The notes: generated by a model from the sequence alone, not told the origin. Numbered from the stretch's first letter, positions 15,481-24,053 are shown. The stretch is 42,658 bases of DNA from DSUN01 sp035527715 (GCA_035527715.1 DATKZY010000093.1:1-42658), one strand, 5' to 3'. Numbers and translations: made by a program.

Positions 15481-17736
15481 ATGAAGCGATGCCTTCTGAC
15501 GATGGCGGTCTTGACGGCCTGCGGAGCGCTCGCCTGCGCGCACACGGTGCTGGTCGAGGCCGAGAGCTTCCCCGACGCCGGCGGATGGGTGCTCGACCAG
15601 CAGTTCATCCCCGAGATGGGCTCGCCCTACCTCCTGGCGCACGGGCTCGGGGAGCCTGTCGCCGACGCGAAGAGCACCGTCGCCTTCCCAGCCGTGGGCG
15701 AGTACCGCGTCTTCGTGCGGACCGTGGACTGGGTAGCCAAGTTCGGGGCGCCCGGCGCCCCGGGCCGCTTCCAGGTGCTTGTGGACGGCAAGGCGCTCGC
15801 AAAGACCTTCGGCACCGAGGGCGCGGAGTGGTCCTGGCACGACGGCGGCTCCGTGAGCATCACGAAGCGCGAGGCCGCCATCGCCCTCCACGACCTGACG
15901 GGTTTCGAGGGGCGCTGCGACGCCATCGTGTTCACCACGGAGGCCGGCTTCAGGCCCCCGAACGGCCTGAGAGAGTTGTCGGAGTTCCGCAGGAAGGCCC
16001 TCGGCGTGCCCGACAAGCCGACCGAGGCGGGCCGCTTCGACCTCGTGGTGGTGGGCGGCGGCGTGGCGGGCACGTGCGCCGCGGTCGCCGGGGCGCGGCT
16101 GGGCCTGAAGGTGGCGCTCGTGCAGGACCGCCCGGTCCTCGGCGGCAACAGCAGCTCCGAGGTGCGCGTGTGGATACAGGGGCGGACCAATCTCGGCCCC
16201 TATCCACGCCTCGGCGAGATCGTGCGCGAGCTGAACCCGCGGCCCCCGCGCCGAAGCCCGGACACCCAGGAGGCCCTCTGCGACGACGCGAAGCTAGCCG
16301 TGGCCCAGGCCGAGAAAGACCTCCACCTTTTCCTCAACCACTATGCCTATAAGGTCGAGATGGAGGGCACGCGGGTCGCCGCCGTGGTCGCCAGGCACAC
16401 TGCAAGCAGCCAGGAGGTGCGGTTCGAGGGGCAATTCTTCGCCGACTGTACTGGCGACGGCACGATCGGCTTCCTCGCCGGCGCCGACCACGAGGTGCTC
16501 GAAAAGGGCCACATGGGCGGCAGCAACATGTGGCGTGTGGTGGACGCCGGCCAGCCATCGCCCTTCCCCTCCTGCCCCTGGGCGCACGACCTGAAGGGCA
16601 AGCCCTTCCCGTCGAAGCTCGAACAGCTCGGCCACTGGTTCTGGGAGAGCGGCTTCAACCGGGACCCCATCAAGGAGGTCGAGCGGGCGCGCGACAACAA
16701 CTTCCGCGCCATGTACGGCGCCTGGGATTGCCTCAAGAATGCCATGGGCCTCCACCCCAACCACAAGCTGGAATGGGCCGCATTCATCATCGGCAAGCGC
16801 GAGTCCCGCCGCCTTCTGGGCGATGTCATCCTGACCAAGGAAGACGTGCTGGGCAACAAGGAGTACCCCGATGGCTGCGTGCCCTGCACTTGGTCCATTG
16901 ACCTCCACGTCCCGGAGGCCCGCCTCGCGAAGTACTTCGAGGGCGACGAGTTCATCTCCGTGGCTAAGTTCACCCACTTCAAGGGGCCGTATCTGCTGCC
17001 GTACCGCTGCCTGTACTCGCGGAACGTCGAGAACCTGATGATGGCGGGACGCGACATCAGCGTGACCCACGATGCCCTGGGCACGACCCGCGTGATGGGC
17101 ACCGGCGGCATGATGGGCGAGGTGGTGGGCCGCGCGGCTGTCCTGTGCAAGAAGCACGACACCACGCCTCGCGGCGTCTACGAGAAGCACCTGGATGAGC
17201 TGAAGGAGCTTTTCTCCACGGCGCTGAGCAAGCGGCCGCTCCCGGCCGCGACGCCCAGCAAGCCCCCCAAGCCGCCGCCCCCGTTCGAGGCCCCGGGCGA
17301 GAACCTGGCCGCGAGCGCCAAGGTGACGACCTCTGGCGACTACAAGGCCGACGCGTTTCCCGCGAGCAACTTGAACGACGGCAAGCTCGACACGTCGAGC
17401 AACGCCGGCCGCTGGCTCAGCGACGCCCGCCTGCCGAATTGGGTGGAGTTTGCCTGGGATGCGCCGAAGGCTATCGCCTCCGCGCGGATCGTCTCGGGCT
17501 ACTTGACCGGCGGCGAGATCGCCGACCCCATCGCCGACTTCACCCTCCAGTGGCACGACGGCCAGGCGTGGCAGGACATCTCGGGCGCCCAGGCCAAGGG
17601 GAACAACGAGCCCTACTGGTACCAGGTGTTTCCGCCCGTGAAGACGAGTCGGCTGCGCCTCCACGTCACGGAGGCCAGCGGCAAGATCTCGCGCATCTGG
17701 GAGGTGGCGCTCTACGGGCCAGCGGCGAAGCCGTAG
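15481..17736 (+). CDS. Exported FAD-dependent oxidoreductase with C-terminal discoidin-like domain
   Basis: 751 residues. An N-terminal export signal includes LTAC (residues 11-14), a possible lipobox, but cleavage after ACA by signal peptidase I is also possible. Residues 25-155 form a beta-rich carbohydrate-binding-like domain (VEAESFPDAGGWVLD). The FAD domain begins with the dinucleotide fold DLVVVGGGVAGTCAAVAGARLG (near residue 185), followed by GGNSSSEVR and DCTGDGTIGFLAGA, as in the FAD-dependent oxidoreductase (xanthan lyase-related) group. The last 130 residues resemble an F5/8 type C (discoidin) sugar-binding domain. It probably acts on a polysaccharide-derived substrate outside the cytoplasm; substrate unknown. 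AAGGAG lies 7 nt before the ATG. Confidence 0.82.
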   Translation: MKRCLLTMAVLTACGALACAHTVLVEAESFPDAGGWVLDQQFIPEMGSPYLLAHGLGEPVADAKSTVAFPAVGEYRVFVRTVDWVAKFGAPGAPGRFQVLVDGKALAKTFGTEGAEWSWHDGGSVSITKREAAIALHDLTGFEGRCDAIVFTTEAGFRPPNGLRELSEFRRKALGVPDKPTEAGRFDLVVVGGGVAGTCAAVAGARLGLKVALVQDRPVLGGNSSSEVRVWIQGRTNLGPYPRLGEIVRELNPRPPRRSPDTQEALCDDAKLAVAQAEKDLHLFLNHYAYKVEMEGTRVAAVVARHTASSQEVRFEGQFFADCTGDGTIGFLAGADHEVLEKGHMGGSNMWRVVDAGQPSPFPSCPWAHDLKGKPFPSKLEQLGHWFWESGFNRDPIKEVERARDNNFRAMYGAWDCLKNAMGLHPNHKLEWAAFIIGKRESRRLLGDVILTKEDVLGNKEYPDGCVPCTWSIDLHVPEARLAKYFEGDEFISVAKFTHFKGPYLLPYRCLYSRNVENLMMAGRDISVTHDALGTTRVMGTGGMMGEVVGRAAVLCKKHDTTPRGVYEKHLDELKELFSTALSKRPLPAATPSKPPKPPPPFEAPGENLAASAKVTTSGDYKADAFPASNLNDGKLDTSSNAGRWLSDARLPNWVEFAWDAPKAIASARIVSGYLTGGEIADPIADFTLQWHDGQAWQDISGAQAKGNNEPYWYQVFPPVKTSRLRLHVTEASGKISRIWEVALYGPAAKP

Positions 17737-17746
17737 CCGCGGCCGC

Positions 17747-19513
17747 TCAAGGCGCACTCAGCAGCCGCCAGGCAAGGGCTAGGACCCCGCCGAGCAGCAG
17801 CGCGCCGTCCGCGATCAGGGTGCACACCACGTCGGCCGCGTGCCCGAAGTGGGGCCGCGCCAGGAGGTGGGCAAGGAGACCAACAGGACACGCTAGAAGC
17901 AGCCAGGCCACCGGCGGCACCCAACCGAGAGCCGCCGCGCCGGCCAGCACGACGGCGAGTGTGACAGCGAGGCCAGCCATCACGTGGCGCGTCCTTCGGG
18001 CGCCCAGGAGAATGGGGAGCGTCTCGCGCCCGAGGAGGCGATCCTCCTGCATGTCCCCCGTGTCCACCACGTTGGCCTTCACGAACGTCAGGACCAAGGC
18101 GAAGGCGCAGGCCACCGCGAGCGCAGGCGACGCCGGCGCACCCTCGCCGAGCCACGGCACGAGCACGCACACGACCAGCCAGCCGATCGAGATGAAGATG
18201 TCCTTCGACGCGGGCAGATCCTTGAGCCGGGCCATGCCCAGGCGCCGCTGCCATCCGCTGGGCACGATGCGAACGCTGTACGCCACGCCCAGAGCATAGG
18301 CAACGACCAGCAGTTCCAGGGCGTGCCTGTGTCCCGCCAGGGAGAGCGAGGCGAGCGAGCCCCCGGCGAGGAGCACGTTGGCGGCCAGCAGCGGCCGGGC
18401 GTTGCGGCGGTAGAAGGCCACGCGGGGAAGTGGAACCTGCCCCTGGCCCTCGTCGGAGACGAGCCGGTTGAGCGTGGTCACGACGAAGACGTAGCAGAAC
18501 GCCGACAGGAGGAAGACCGCGGAAGGGTTGCGGATGCCCAGGAGCTGGCAGCACGCATAGGTGAGAGCGACGGCGGCGAGCGCAGAGTACACATTGCTGC
18601 GCGTGAGGGCGCCGAGGATGCGCCACCGCAGCCATCTCGCACGCAGGTCGGGGCTCGCCATGTCCTCCAGGGCCTGCAAGACCGAGCGTGTCACCCAGTT
18701 GGGGGTGGACGCCCCCGCGGTGAGCCCCACGACGCGGAAGCGGGCGACGGCCTGGGCGTCCAGCTCGGCGGCGGTCTCCACGTGGAAGGTGGGCTTGCCC
18801 GCGAGACGGCACAGCTCGGCGAGACGGCGCGTGTTCGCACTGTGGTGCCCGCCGACGACGACCATCGCGTCCACCTCTTGAGCCAGGCGGAGGGCCTCCT
18901 CCTGACGCCTCCGGGTGGAACGGCAGATGCTCTCGACGACTTCGATGCCGGGGCAGCGCTCGCGGAGGGCCGTGGCGATCTGGCTGTAGAGGTCCTGGCT
19001 GAACGTCGTCTGCGCGAGCAGGCAAGCGGGCCCGGCCACGTTGGCGGCCTGCGCCTCCTCGAGCGTGCTCACGACGACGCAGCGCGGCCCCGCACGGCTC
19101 TTGAGGCCCTCGACCTCCGCGTGGTCCTTGTCGCCGGCGATGACGATCGTGTAGCCCTCGGCGGCGCGGCGGTCAATGTGGCGCTGCGAGGCCACCACGT
19201 GCGGGCAGGTGGCGTCCACCACCTCGAGGCCGCGTGCCTTCAGGGCCTCGACGACCTGCGGCGGCACGCCGTGCGCGCGGATCACCACCGTGCCTCCCGC
19301 GACGTCGGGGCGGTCCTCGATGTCGTGGACGCCGCTGGCCTCGAGGGTCTCGATGGCTTGGCGATTGTGGATGAGCGGGCCGTAGGTGTACACGGGGCCG
19401 CGCCCCTGGCGGGCCAGCGCGATGACCTTGTCGTGCGCGAGCCGCACGCCCATGCAGTACCCTGCGGTCTTCGCAAGCTTGACTTCCAGCGGAAGGTCTC
19501 CTGCGGAACGCAT
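17747..19513 (-). CDS. ispH: Fusion of 4-hydroxy-3-methylbut-2-enyl diphosphate reductase (IspH) and UbiA-type prenyltransferase
   Basis: 588 residues. Residues about 10-285 are IspH: Cys20 (AGYCMGV), Cys103 (DATCPHV) and Cys197 (ESICRST) bind the 4Fe-4S cluster; His49, His81, His131 and Glu133 (HAEVEG) match the active site. It makes IPP and DMAPP, the last step of the MEP pathway. Residues about 290-588 form a polytopic UbiA-like domain with LNRLVSDE (near 348-355) and NVVDTGDMQEDRLLGRETLP (481-500) as the Asp-rich motifs, plus LKDLPASKD. UbiA enzymes attach prenyl chains to aromatic or other acceptors in the membrane. The reading frame is continuous, so the fusion is not an annotation artefact. 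dxr, the second MEP enzyme, is also in this window. Confidence 0.92.
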   Translation of the reverse strand: MRSAGDLPLEVKLAKTAGYCMGVRLAHDKVIALARQGRGPVYTYGPLIHNRQAIETLEASGVHDIEDRPDVAGGTVVIRAHGVPPQVVEALKARGLEVVDATCPHVVASQRHIDRRAAEGYTIVIAGDKDHAEVEGLKSRAGPRCVVVSTLEEAQAANVAGPACLLAQTTFSQDLYSQIATALRERCPGIEVVESICRSTRRRQEEALRLAQEVDAMVVVGGHHSANTRRLAELCRLAGKPTFHVETAAELDAQAVARFRVVGLTAGASTPNWVTRSVLQALEDMASPDLRARWLRWRILGALTRSNVYSALAAVALTYACCQLLGIRNPSAVFLLSAFCYVFVVTTLNRLVSDEGQGQVPLPRVAFYRRNARPLLAANVLLAGGSLASLSLAGHRHALELLVVAYALGVAYSVRIVPSGWQRRLGMARLKDLPASKDIFISIGWLVVCVLVPWLGEGAPASPALAVACAFALVLTFVKANVVDTGDMQEDRLLGRETLPILLGARRTRHVMAGLAVTLAVVLAGAAALGWVPPVAWLLLACPVGLLAHLLARPHFGHAADVVCTLIADGALLLGGVLALAWRLLSAP

Positions 19514-19549
19514 GGGAGCGTCGGGCCGGCGCGGCGCGCCGCACGCCGG

Positions 19550-19897
19550 TTAGCCCGCGCCCTGCCTCGGCTCGAAGGAGTAGCCGCACGGCGTGTCGGG
19601 CGCCACCAGGTCGCGCTCGGCGAGGTCCCGCTCGTCCATGGGGAAGTTCCGGCAGTTGGAGGAGCGCCACTTCTGGTACCGCACGCACTCGGAGAGGTCG
19701 CCGGCGCCGTACTTCAGGTGGCGGCAGTAGAGGCCCATTTGGCAGCAGGCGCCGCAGCGCCGGCACTCGCCGCGGCGACGGGCCAGGCTCGCACGCACGT
19801 AGCCGGGACGGAAGACGTTCAGGAACAGGCGGCGCGGCCTTCCCCACAGGAGCTTCACGCGCCGCCAGATGCTCAGCTTCGCGGTCTTCAGGGCCAA
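19550..19897 (-). CDS. YkgJ-family cysteine cluster protein, copy 1
   Basis: 115 residues. The Cys-rich motif CRRCGACCQMGLYC plus CVRYQKW, NCRNFPMDERDLAERDL and PCGYSFEP places it in the YkgJ/CxxCxxCC family, thought to bind zinc or an Fe-S cluster; function unknown. The start is a TTG at 19895-19897. This is supported by GGAGG (complement of 19908-19912) 10 nt upstream and by alignment with its neighbour, whose N-terminus MALTPRK...LLWGKARRL matches MALKTAK...LLWGRPRRL. A longer frame from 19963 would overlap the neighbour's end. It is clearly a tandem duplicate of the gene at 19933-20265. Confidence 0.8.
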   Translation of the reverse strand: MALKTAKLSIWRRVKLLWGRPRRLFLNVFRPGYVRASLARRRGECRRCGACCQMGLYCRHLKYGAGDLSECVRYQKWRSSNCRNFPMDERDLAERDLVAPDTPCGYSFEPRQGAG

Positions 19898-19907
19898 GGG
19901 ATGGCGT

Positions 19908-19912
19908 CCTCC
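19908..19912 (-). promoter_or_regulatory. Ribosome-binding site that selects a TTG start
   Basis: GGAGG on the - strand, 10 nt before the TTG of the YkgJ-like gene. It is the reason for preferring the TTG start over the upstream GTG codons. Confidence 0.6.
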
Positions 19913-19932
19913 AACAGGCGCGGGCAGGGCGG

Positions 19933-20265
19933 TCACTTGCGGGGCTCGAAGCGGTACCCGCACGGCACGTCGGGCGCGACCAGGTCGCGGTCCGCCAGGT
20001 CGCGTTCGTCAATGGGGAAGAGGCGGCAATTGCGGGGGCGCAGGGCGTGGATGCGGCACTCGCTGATGGACTTGGCGTTACGGAGGAACTGGCAGCGGTA
20101 CCCCAGTTGGCAACAGGCCCCGCAGCGCTGGCAGTCCCCCTCGCGGCGCGCCGCGCTCCGGCGCACGTAGCCGATGCGGAACAGCCCCAGGCCGAGGCGC
20201 CGCGCCTTGCCCCACAGCAGCCGCAGGCGCATGCGCCAGGTTGGCTTCCGGGGAGTCAGAGCCAT
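19933..20265 (-). CDS. YkgJ-family cysteine cluster protein, copy 2
   Basis: 110 residues, similar along its whole length to copy 1. Motifs: CQRCGACCQLGYRC, ECRIHALRPRNCRLFPIDERDL and VPCGYRFEPRK. The basic N-terminus (RKPTWRMRLRLLWGKARRLGLGLFRIGYVRR) is amphipathic and could contact membrane or nucleic acid. The frame extends upstream to 21279, but the ATG at 20265 gives an N-terminus that aligns with copy 1. The gene starts within the last codons of the upstream peptidase gene (10-bp overlap), so the two are translationally coupled. Confidence 0.8.
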   Translation of the reverse strand: MALTPRKPTWRMRLRLLWGKARRLGLGLFRIGYVRRSAARREGDCQRCGACCQLGYRCQFLRNAKSISECRIHALRPRNCRLFPIDERDLADRDLVAPDVPCGYRFEPRK

Positions 20266-21224
20266 GGGTCCCCGCCGTTCATGGTGACGCGCTCCTCCGC
20301 CTCCCACTCCTGGTACCTCCTCCTCCGCCGTCGCCAGTAGAGCCAGAACGACAGGAGCGCCAGCAGGCTCATGGCGCTGAACAGCGAGAAGGCGTTCAGC
20401 AGCCAGCTCAGCCACGGCCAGCCGGGCCGGATGGATGCCAGCCATCGCCGTTCGAAGTCCGCGAGGTCCATCCCCGCGGCCTCGTGGAATGCCGCACCGA
20501 ACTCCACCCCGCGCCCGGCGGCCTGGAGGATGGCCGGGATGGCCTCGGCGCCGCGGGAGCGCGCCAGGAACCGCACGGCGCTTTCGCTCTGCTCGTAGGC
20601 AATCCCGCGCTTCCCGGGGTCCAGCGGAAACGCATCCTCCAGCTCGGCGAGGGGAAACAGCGTGCCCGCCGCCACGGCCCGGTCGTACTCGCTCGTGTCG
20701 TAGAGGGGAATCTTGCCCGACGTCCACACGGCGACCCCCTCGTCGAACCACAGCGGGACCCGCCGGTAGCCGCGCCGTGCCACCTCGCCCACGATGAGGT
20801 GGCTCAACTCGTGGCGGAGCGTGATGGTCACGTTCTCCAGCGGCCGCTTCTCGATCTCCTGGCAGTTGAGGTAGATGGACCTCTCGCCGGGGAAGGCCAC
20901 GCCCAGCGTGTGCCGGTGGTCCACGCCCGGGGTGGCCCGATGGAAGCCCTGGACCGAGCCGTACAGCACGATCGAGGCGCGTCCTCGCAGCGCCAGGCCC
21001 AGCCTCTGCTCCAGCTCGCGCTGCGCCCGGGGCAACACGTCGGCGACGAGCTGCACCAGGTTCTCGCTCCCGCCATCGCTCAGGATCGTCCAGTCCCCAA
21101 GCTCTGTCGTGGCGGCGCACACCACGAGCGCAAGTAAGCCACACGTCACAGGTATTTCCATCCGAAGTGCGGCGAGGCAAGACCCGAGGGCCCTGAGGAT
21201 GCCCCACGCGCAGGGGCGAGCCAT
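20256..21224 (-). CDS. Gluzincin-type metallopeptidase (peptidase MA-like), membrane anchored
   Basis: About 322 residues from the ATG at 21222-21224; an ATG at 21159-21161 (301 residues) is equally possible and no ribosome-binding site decides. After a hydrophobic export segment (CGLLALVVCAATT) the catalytic motif RHELSHLIVGE carries the HExxH zinc site, and WFDEGVAVW supplies the third ligand Glu, as in the gluzincin peptidase MA family. A C-terminal membrane helix (WLLNAFSLFSAMSLLALLSFWLYW) is followed by a basic stretch, giving an extracytoplasmic catalytic domain anchored at its C-terminus. Substrate unknown. It heads a - strand run with two YkgJ-like genes and ispH-ubiA. Confidence 0.8.
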   Translation of the reverse strand: MARPCAWGILRALGSCLAALRMEIPVTCGLLALVVCAATTELGDWTILSDGGSENLVQLVADVLPRAQRELEQRLGLALRGRASIVLYGSVQGFHRATPGVDHRHTLGVAFPGERSIYLNCQEIEKRPLENVTITLRHELSHLIVGEVARRGYRRVPLWFDEGVAVWTSGKIPLYDTSEYDRAVAAGTLFPLAELEDAFPLDPGKRGIAYEQSESAVRFLARSRGAEAIPAILQAAGRGVEFGAAFHEAAGMDLADFERRWLASIRPGWPWLSWLLNAFSLFSAMSLLALLSFWLYWRRRRRRYQEWEAEERVTMNGGDPWL

Positions 21225-21284
21225 CATGGTGGGGAGGGGGCACCTGAGCGGCTCGGGGATCCCCCGCGCGATGGGGCACCTATC

Positions 21285-21313
21285 AGCATAGCGCAACCGC
21301 CCCCCCATTGCAA
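21285..21313 (-). promoter_or_regulatory. Candidate promoter for the peptidase-ykgJ-ispH run
   Basis: On the - strand: TTGCAA (21308-21313), 17 bp, TATGCT (21285-21290). Transcription would start near 21278, about 50 nt before the ATG pair at 21222-21227. It faces away from the kinase gene. Confidence 0.55.
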
Positions 21314-21354
21314 GCCCCGCCGGCCGATGGTGCATCGCCCCCAATCACACGCCA

Positions 21355-21383
21355 TTGACGCGCTGGGTCGGGCGTGGTAAGGT
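21355..21383 (+). promoter_or_regulatory. Weak candidate promoter for the kinase gene
   Basis: TTGACG (21355-21360), 17 bp, TAAGGT (21378-21383). The -35 is good and the -10 is poor. It would give a very short leader before the ATG at 21401. Confidence 0.4.
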
Positions 21384-21389
21384 TGCGGC

Positions 21390-21396
21390 GGAGGTG
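21390..21396 (+). promoter_or_regulatory. Ribosome-binding site that fixes the kinase start
   Basis: GGAGGTG, 4 nt before the ATG at 21401. The frame is also open from a GTG at 21374, but that codon has no such site and overlaps the candidate -10. Confidence 0.65.
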
Positions 21397-21400
21397 CAGG

Positions 21401-22216
21401 ATGGATGCGCCCGGTCTGGTGTCCGCCGTGTGGCGTGCGGTGAAAGCGCGAACGCTGGAGGTGTCGGGGTATGAGGAGCGGGCCGCGTGCGAGCGCGAGG
21501 ACCTGGCGCGCTTCCACATTCCGCTCGCGCAGGGGTTTGTCGAGCGCGCGAGGAGCGCCGCAGGACGCTGCGTCGTGGCCATCGCGGGGCTTCCGGCGGG
21601 GGGGAAATCGGTGTTCACGGCCCTGCTGGCGCGCGTGGTGCGGGCGCTGGAGCCGCCCTTCGGGGTGGCGACGCTGGGCCTCGACGGCTATCACTATCCC
21701 AATGCCTATCTCAATTCCCATCCCGCTCCGTTCGGGGAGGGGACGCTGAGGCTCTATAAGGGCGCTCATTTCACCTTCGACGCCAGCCGCCTGGCCGCCG
21801 ACCTGAAGCGGCTGCGGGCCGGGGAAGGGGCGGTGGCGCTGCCTGCCTACGATCGCAAGCTCCACGACCCCGTCGAGGGGGCCGTCGTGGTGGCGCCCTC
21901 GGACCGCCTGGTACTGGTGGAGGGGAATTACCTTCTCTACCGCGAAGGCCCGTGGGCGGAGGTCTTCGGTTGCTTCGACCTGCGGGTGTTTCTCGACCTG
22001 CCGCCGGGGGCGAACCGCGAGCGGATGATCGCCCGCCACGTGCGTGGCGGGCGCAGCCGCGAGGATGCCATCGCGCACTTCGAGCGGACGGATGGGCCGA
22101 ACACCGCCCTGGTCGCTGCGACGCGCGGGGAGGCAGACGTTGTGGTGAGCCTCGACGAAGGCTATCGGGTGAGGGTGATTGAGACCGCCTGGCGGAACTG
22201 CGAACTGCCGCCTTGA
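21401..22216 (+). CDS. Uridine kinase/phosphoribulokinase-like P-loop kinase
   Basis: 271 residues. The Walker A motif is AGLPAGGKS (near residue 65). LGLDGYHYPNAYL matches the DG(F/Y)H acceptor region of uridine and pantothenate kinase-like enzymes, and YDRKLHDPV, VLVEGNYLLY and RMIARHVRGGRS (lid arginines) complete the fold. It phosphorylates a small metabolite, perhaps a nucleoside or sugar (the FrcK-type nucleoside/nucleotide kinase family is close); substrate cannot be read from the sequence. No signal peptide. The gene is alone between divergent promoters, and its stop codon overlaps the -35 of the next gene. Confidence 0.8.
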   Translation: MDAPGLVSAVWRAVKARTLEVSGYEERAACEREDLARFHIPLAQGFVERARSAAGRCVVAIAGLPAGGKSVFTALLARVVRALEPPFGVATLGLDGYHYPNAYLNSHPAPFGEGTLRLYKGAHFTFDASRLAADLKRLRAGEGAVALPAYDRKLHDPVEGAVVVAPSDRLVLVEGNYLLYREGPWAEVFGCFDLRVFLDLPPGANRERMIARHVRGGRSREDAIAHFERTDGPNTALVAATRGEADVVVSLDEGYRVRVIETAWRNCELPP

Positions 22217-22241
22217 CCGTCCGCGCCGCACCGCCTATAAT
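22213..22241 (+). promoter_or_regulatory. Sigma70 promoter for the spermidine synthase-like gene
   Basis: TTGACC (22213-22218), 17 bp, TATAAT (22236-22241). The -35 overlaps the stop codon of the kinase gene (TGA 22214-22216). Confidence 0.85.
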
Positions 22242-22255
22242 GGCCGCAGTCGAAA

Positions 22256-22277
22256 AGGCGCCCACGAATGGGCGCCT
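22256..22277 (+). promoter_or_regulatory. Stem-loop in the 5' leader of the spermidine synthase-like gene
   Basis: AGGCGCCC, 6-nt loop ACGAAT, GGGCGCCT: perfect 8-bp arms starting about 8 nt after the predicted transcription start and ending 33 nt before the ATG. There is no following T-tract, so it is not a simple attenuator. It may stabilise the 5' end or be a protein-binding site. Confidence 0.5.
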
Positions 22278-22310
22278 CTACGTTTCCCCTGGCAGGATGA
22301 GGACTTCGGT

Positions 22311-24053
22311 ATGGCTCGACAGCACAGAGAGCAGGATGTCCCCGCTTCGACCTCCACGGGCGGCCGCGGGGAGACGATTTCGCTCCACGTCGTGGTGTTC
22401 GTGTGCGGCGCGGTGCTCATGGCGTTCGAGATGGTGGGGAGCCGCATCCTCGCGCCCACGTTCGGCAGCACAATCTTCGTGTGGGGCAGCCTGATCGGCG
22501 TGTTCCTGGCCGCGCTGAGCCTGGGCTACCTCGTCGGCGGGCGACTGGCCGACCGGGTGCCGAAGTTCAGCCTCCTTGGCGCGATCATCGCCGTGGCGGG
22601 GCTGCTCGTCCTGGTCGTGCCGCTCTTCGCCCCGCACTGCTGCCGCTGGATTGACCGCTCGAACGCGGGGCAACGCATCAACCCGCTGCTGGCGTCCACG
22701 CTGCTGTTCTTCGTGCCCAGCATGCTCCTGGGGATGGTGTCGCCGTTCTCCGTGCGGCTCCAGGCCCAGAGCGTGGCTACGGTGGGGAATGTGGCGGGAC
22801 GCCTCTACTCGCTGTCCACGCTGGGCAGCATCGTGGGGACGATTGTGGCGACCTTCTGGTTCATCCCGGCGTTCGGCGTGAGCAACATCGTGAAGGCGCT
22901 GGGCGTGTGCCTGATCCTCGTGTCGCTGCTGGCCATCCTGCCGCGTGTGAGGCCGCGGGCGAGTGCGGCCGGCGTGGGCGCGCTCGCGGGGGTGGCGCTC
23001 GCAATGGTCTCGGGCGCGGTGCTGGCCATTCTGCCTGCGCCGTCGTATATCCAGCTCGACGCAGGGGAGACGCTTGTGGCCGAGGTGGACTCGCCGTACC
23101 AGCGGATCGGCGTCCTGCTCCTCTCGCGCGGCTACGACGAGGAGAGCAAGCAGTGGTCCCTCCGCATGATGTTCGACAAGTATATCGAGAGCGAGATCAT
23201 GGTGCAGGGCGGGGACCCGAAGGACATCCGCATCAAGGAGCCGTACGAGAGCGGGGCGAAGTACACCGACACCCTGCACATCCCCTGGCTGTTCAACAGG
23301 GACGCGAAGAGCGTGCTCATCGTGGGGGGCGGCGGCGGAGTGGTGCCGACGGTCTTCCGCCGCGACTACCCCCAACTGGAGACGATAGACGTGGTGGAGA
23401 TTGACCCAACCGTGGTTGAGGTGGCGACGAAGTACTTCGGCTTCCGCCCCGGCGAGAACGGCGTGTCCACCACGATCATGGACGGCCGCGTTTACGTGCG
23501 CGACTGCACGCGGCAGTACGACATCATCCTCCTGGATGCCTTCACGGGCGGGCGGCCGCCGTTCCACCTGTTGACCAGGGAGTTCCTGGAGCTGGTAAAG
23601 GCCCGCCTCGGCCCGAAGGGGGTCGTGCACCTGAACATCATCAGTGCGCTGGAGGGCGAGAAGAGCCGGCTGTTCTGGGCGATGCTGAAGACCTTTCACA
23701 GCGTGTTCGGGCCGCAGCACGTCTACGTGTTCCCCAAGCTCTACGACCCGCGGTGGGGCGCGACCCGCAGCCGCACCGATGGGATGAACGTGGAACTGGT
23801 GGCCCTGAACTTCGACGACTTCGAGAACCCGCTGCCCAAGACGGTCATCGAGGCCAGGGCGCGCGAGCGCGTCGGCTCGCTCATCAAGATCCCCAGCGTC
23901 CTCCGCCACGCCGAGAACTACCAGACGATGGACGACCTGCTGAGCACGCACGACCCCAGCGAGAGGCGGCGGCGCGAGCGCCAGCGCGAGTGGCAGAACG
24001 CCCCCGTGATGACCGACGACTATGCCCCGGTGGACAACTGGGTGACTGACTGA
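22311..24053 (+). CDS. Membrane-anchored spermidine synthase-like protein (fused MFS/spermidine synthase type)
   Basis: 580 residues. The N-terminal half is polytopic (about six to seven helices, residues 24-245) with FEMVGSRILAPTFGSTIFVWG, the hallmark of the fused MFS/spermidine synthase family. The C-terminal half is a methyltransferase-fold spermidine synthase domain: VLIVGGGGGVVPTVFRRDYP, VVEIDPTVV, IMDGRVYVRD and ILLDAFTGG. The aminopropyl-donor site resembles spermidine synthase, yet substrates of the membrane-fused group are unproven. The ATG at 22311 lies downstream of the promoter at 22213-22241 and its leader; the frame extends upstream to 22179 only through non-coding sequence. 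Unlike classical SpeE it lacks a nearby speD. Confidence 0.87.
   Translation: MARQHREQDVPASTSTGGRGETISLHVVVFVCGAVLMAFEMVGSRILAPTFGSTIFVWGSLIGVFLAALSLGYLVGGRLADRVPKFSLLGAIIAVAGLLVLVVPLFAPHCCRWIDRSNAGQRINPLLASTLLFFVPSMLLGMVSPFSVRLQAQSVATVGNVAGRLYSLSTLGSIVGTIVATFWFIPAFGVSNIVKALGVCLILVSLLAILPRVRPRASAAGVGALAGVALAMVSGAVLAILPAPSYIQLDAGETLVAEVDSPYQRIGVLLLSRGYDEESKQWSLRMMFDKYIESEIMVQGGDPKDIRIKEPYESGAKYTDTLHIPWLFNRDAKSVLIVGGGGGVVPTVFRRDYPQLETIDVVEIDPTVVEVATKYFGFRPGENGVSTTIMDGRVYVRDCTRQYDIILLDAFTGGRPPFHLLTREFLELVKARLGPKGVVHLNIISALEGEKSRLFWAMLKTFHSVFGPQHVYVFPKLYDPRWGATRSRTDGMNVELVALNFDDFENPLPKTVIEARARERVGSLIKIPSVLRHAENYQTMDDLLSTHDPSERRRRERQREWQNAPVMTDDYAPVDNWVTD

Noticed and set aside
13227..15608. 793-codon open frame antisense to uvrB
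   Set aside because: uvrB is certain, and the antisense translation has no known motif.
17737..17746. Terminator between the convergent FAD oxidoreductase and ispH-ubiA genes
   Set aside because: Only 10 bp separate the stops. The sequence is a short GC palindrome with no T-tract, so it is too weak to call.
17984..20170. 728-codon + strand frame over ispH-ubiA and the YkgJ-like genes
   Set aside because: It is the antisense shadow of genes with clear active-site motifs.
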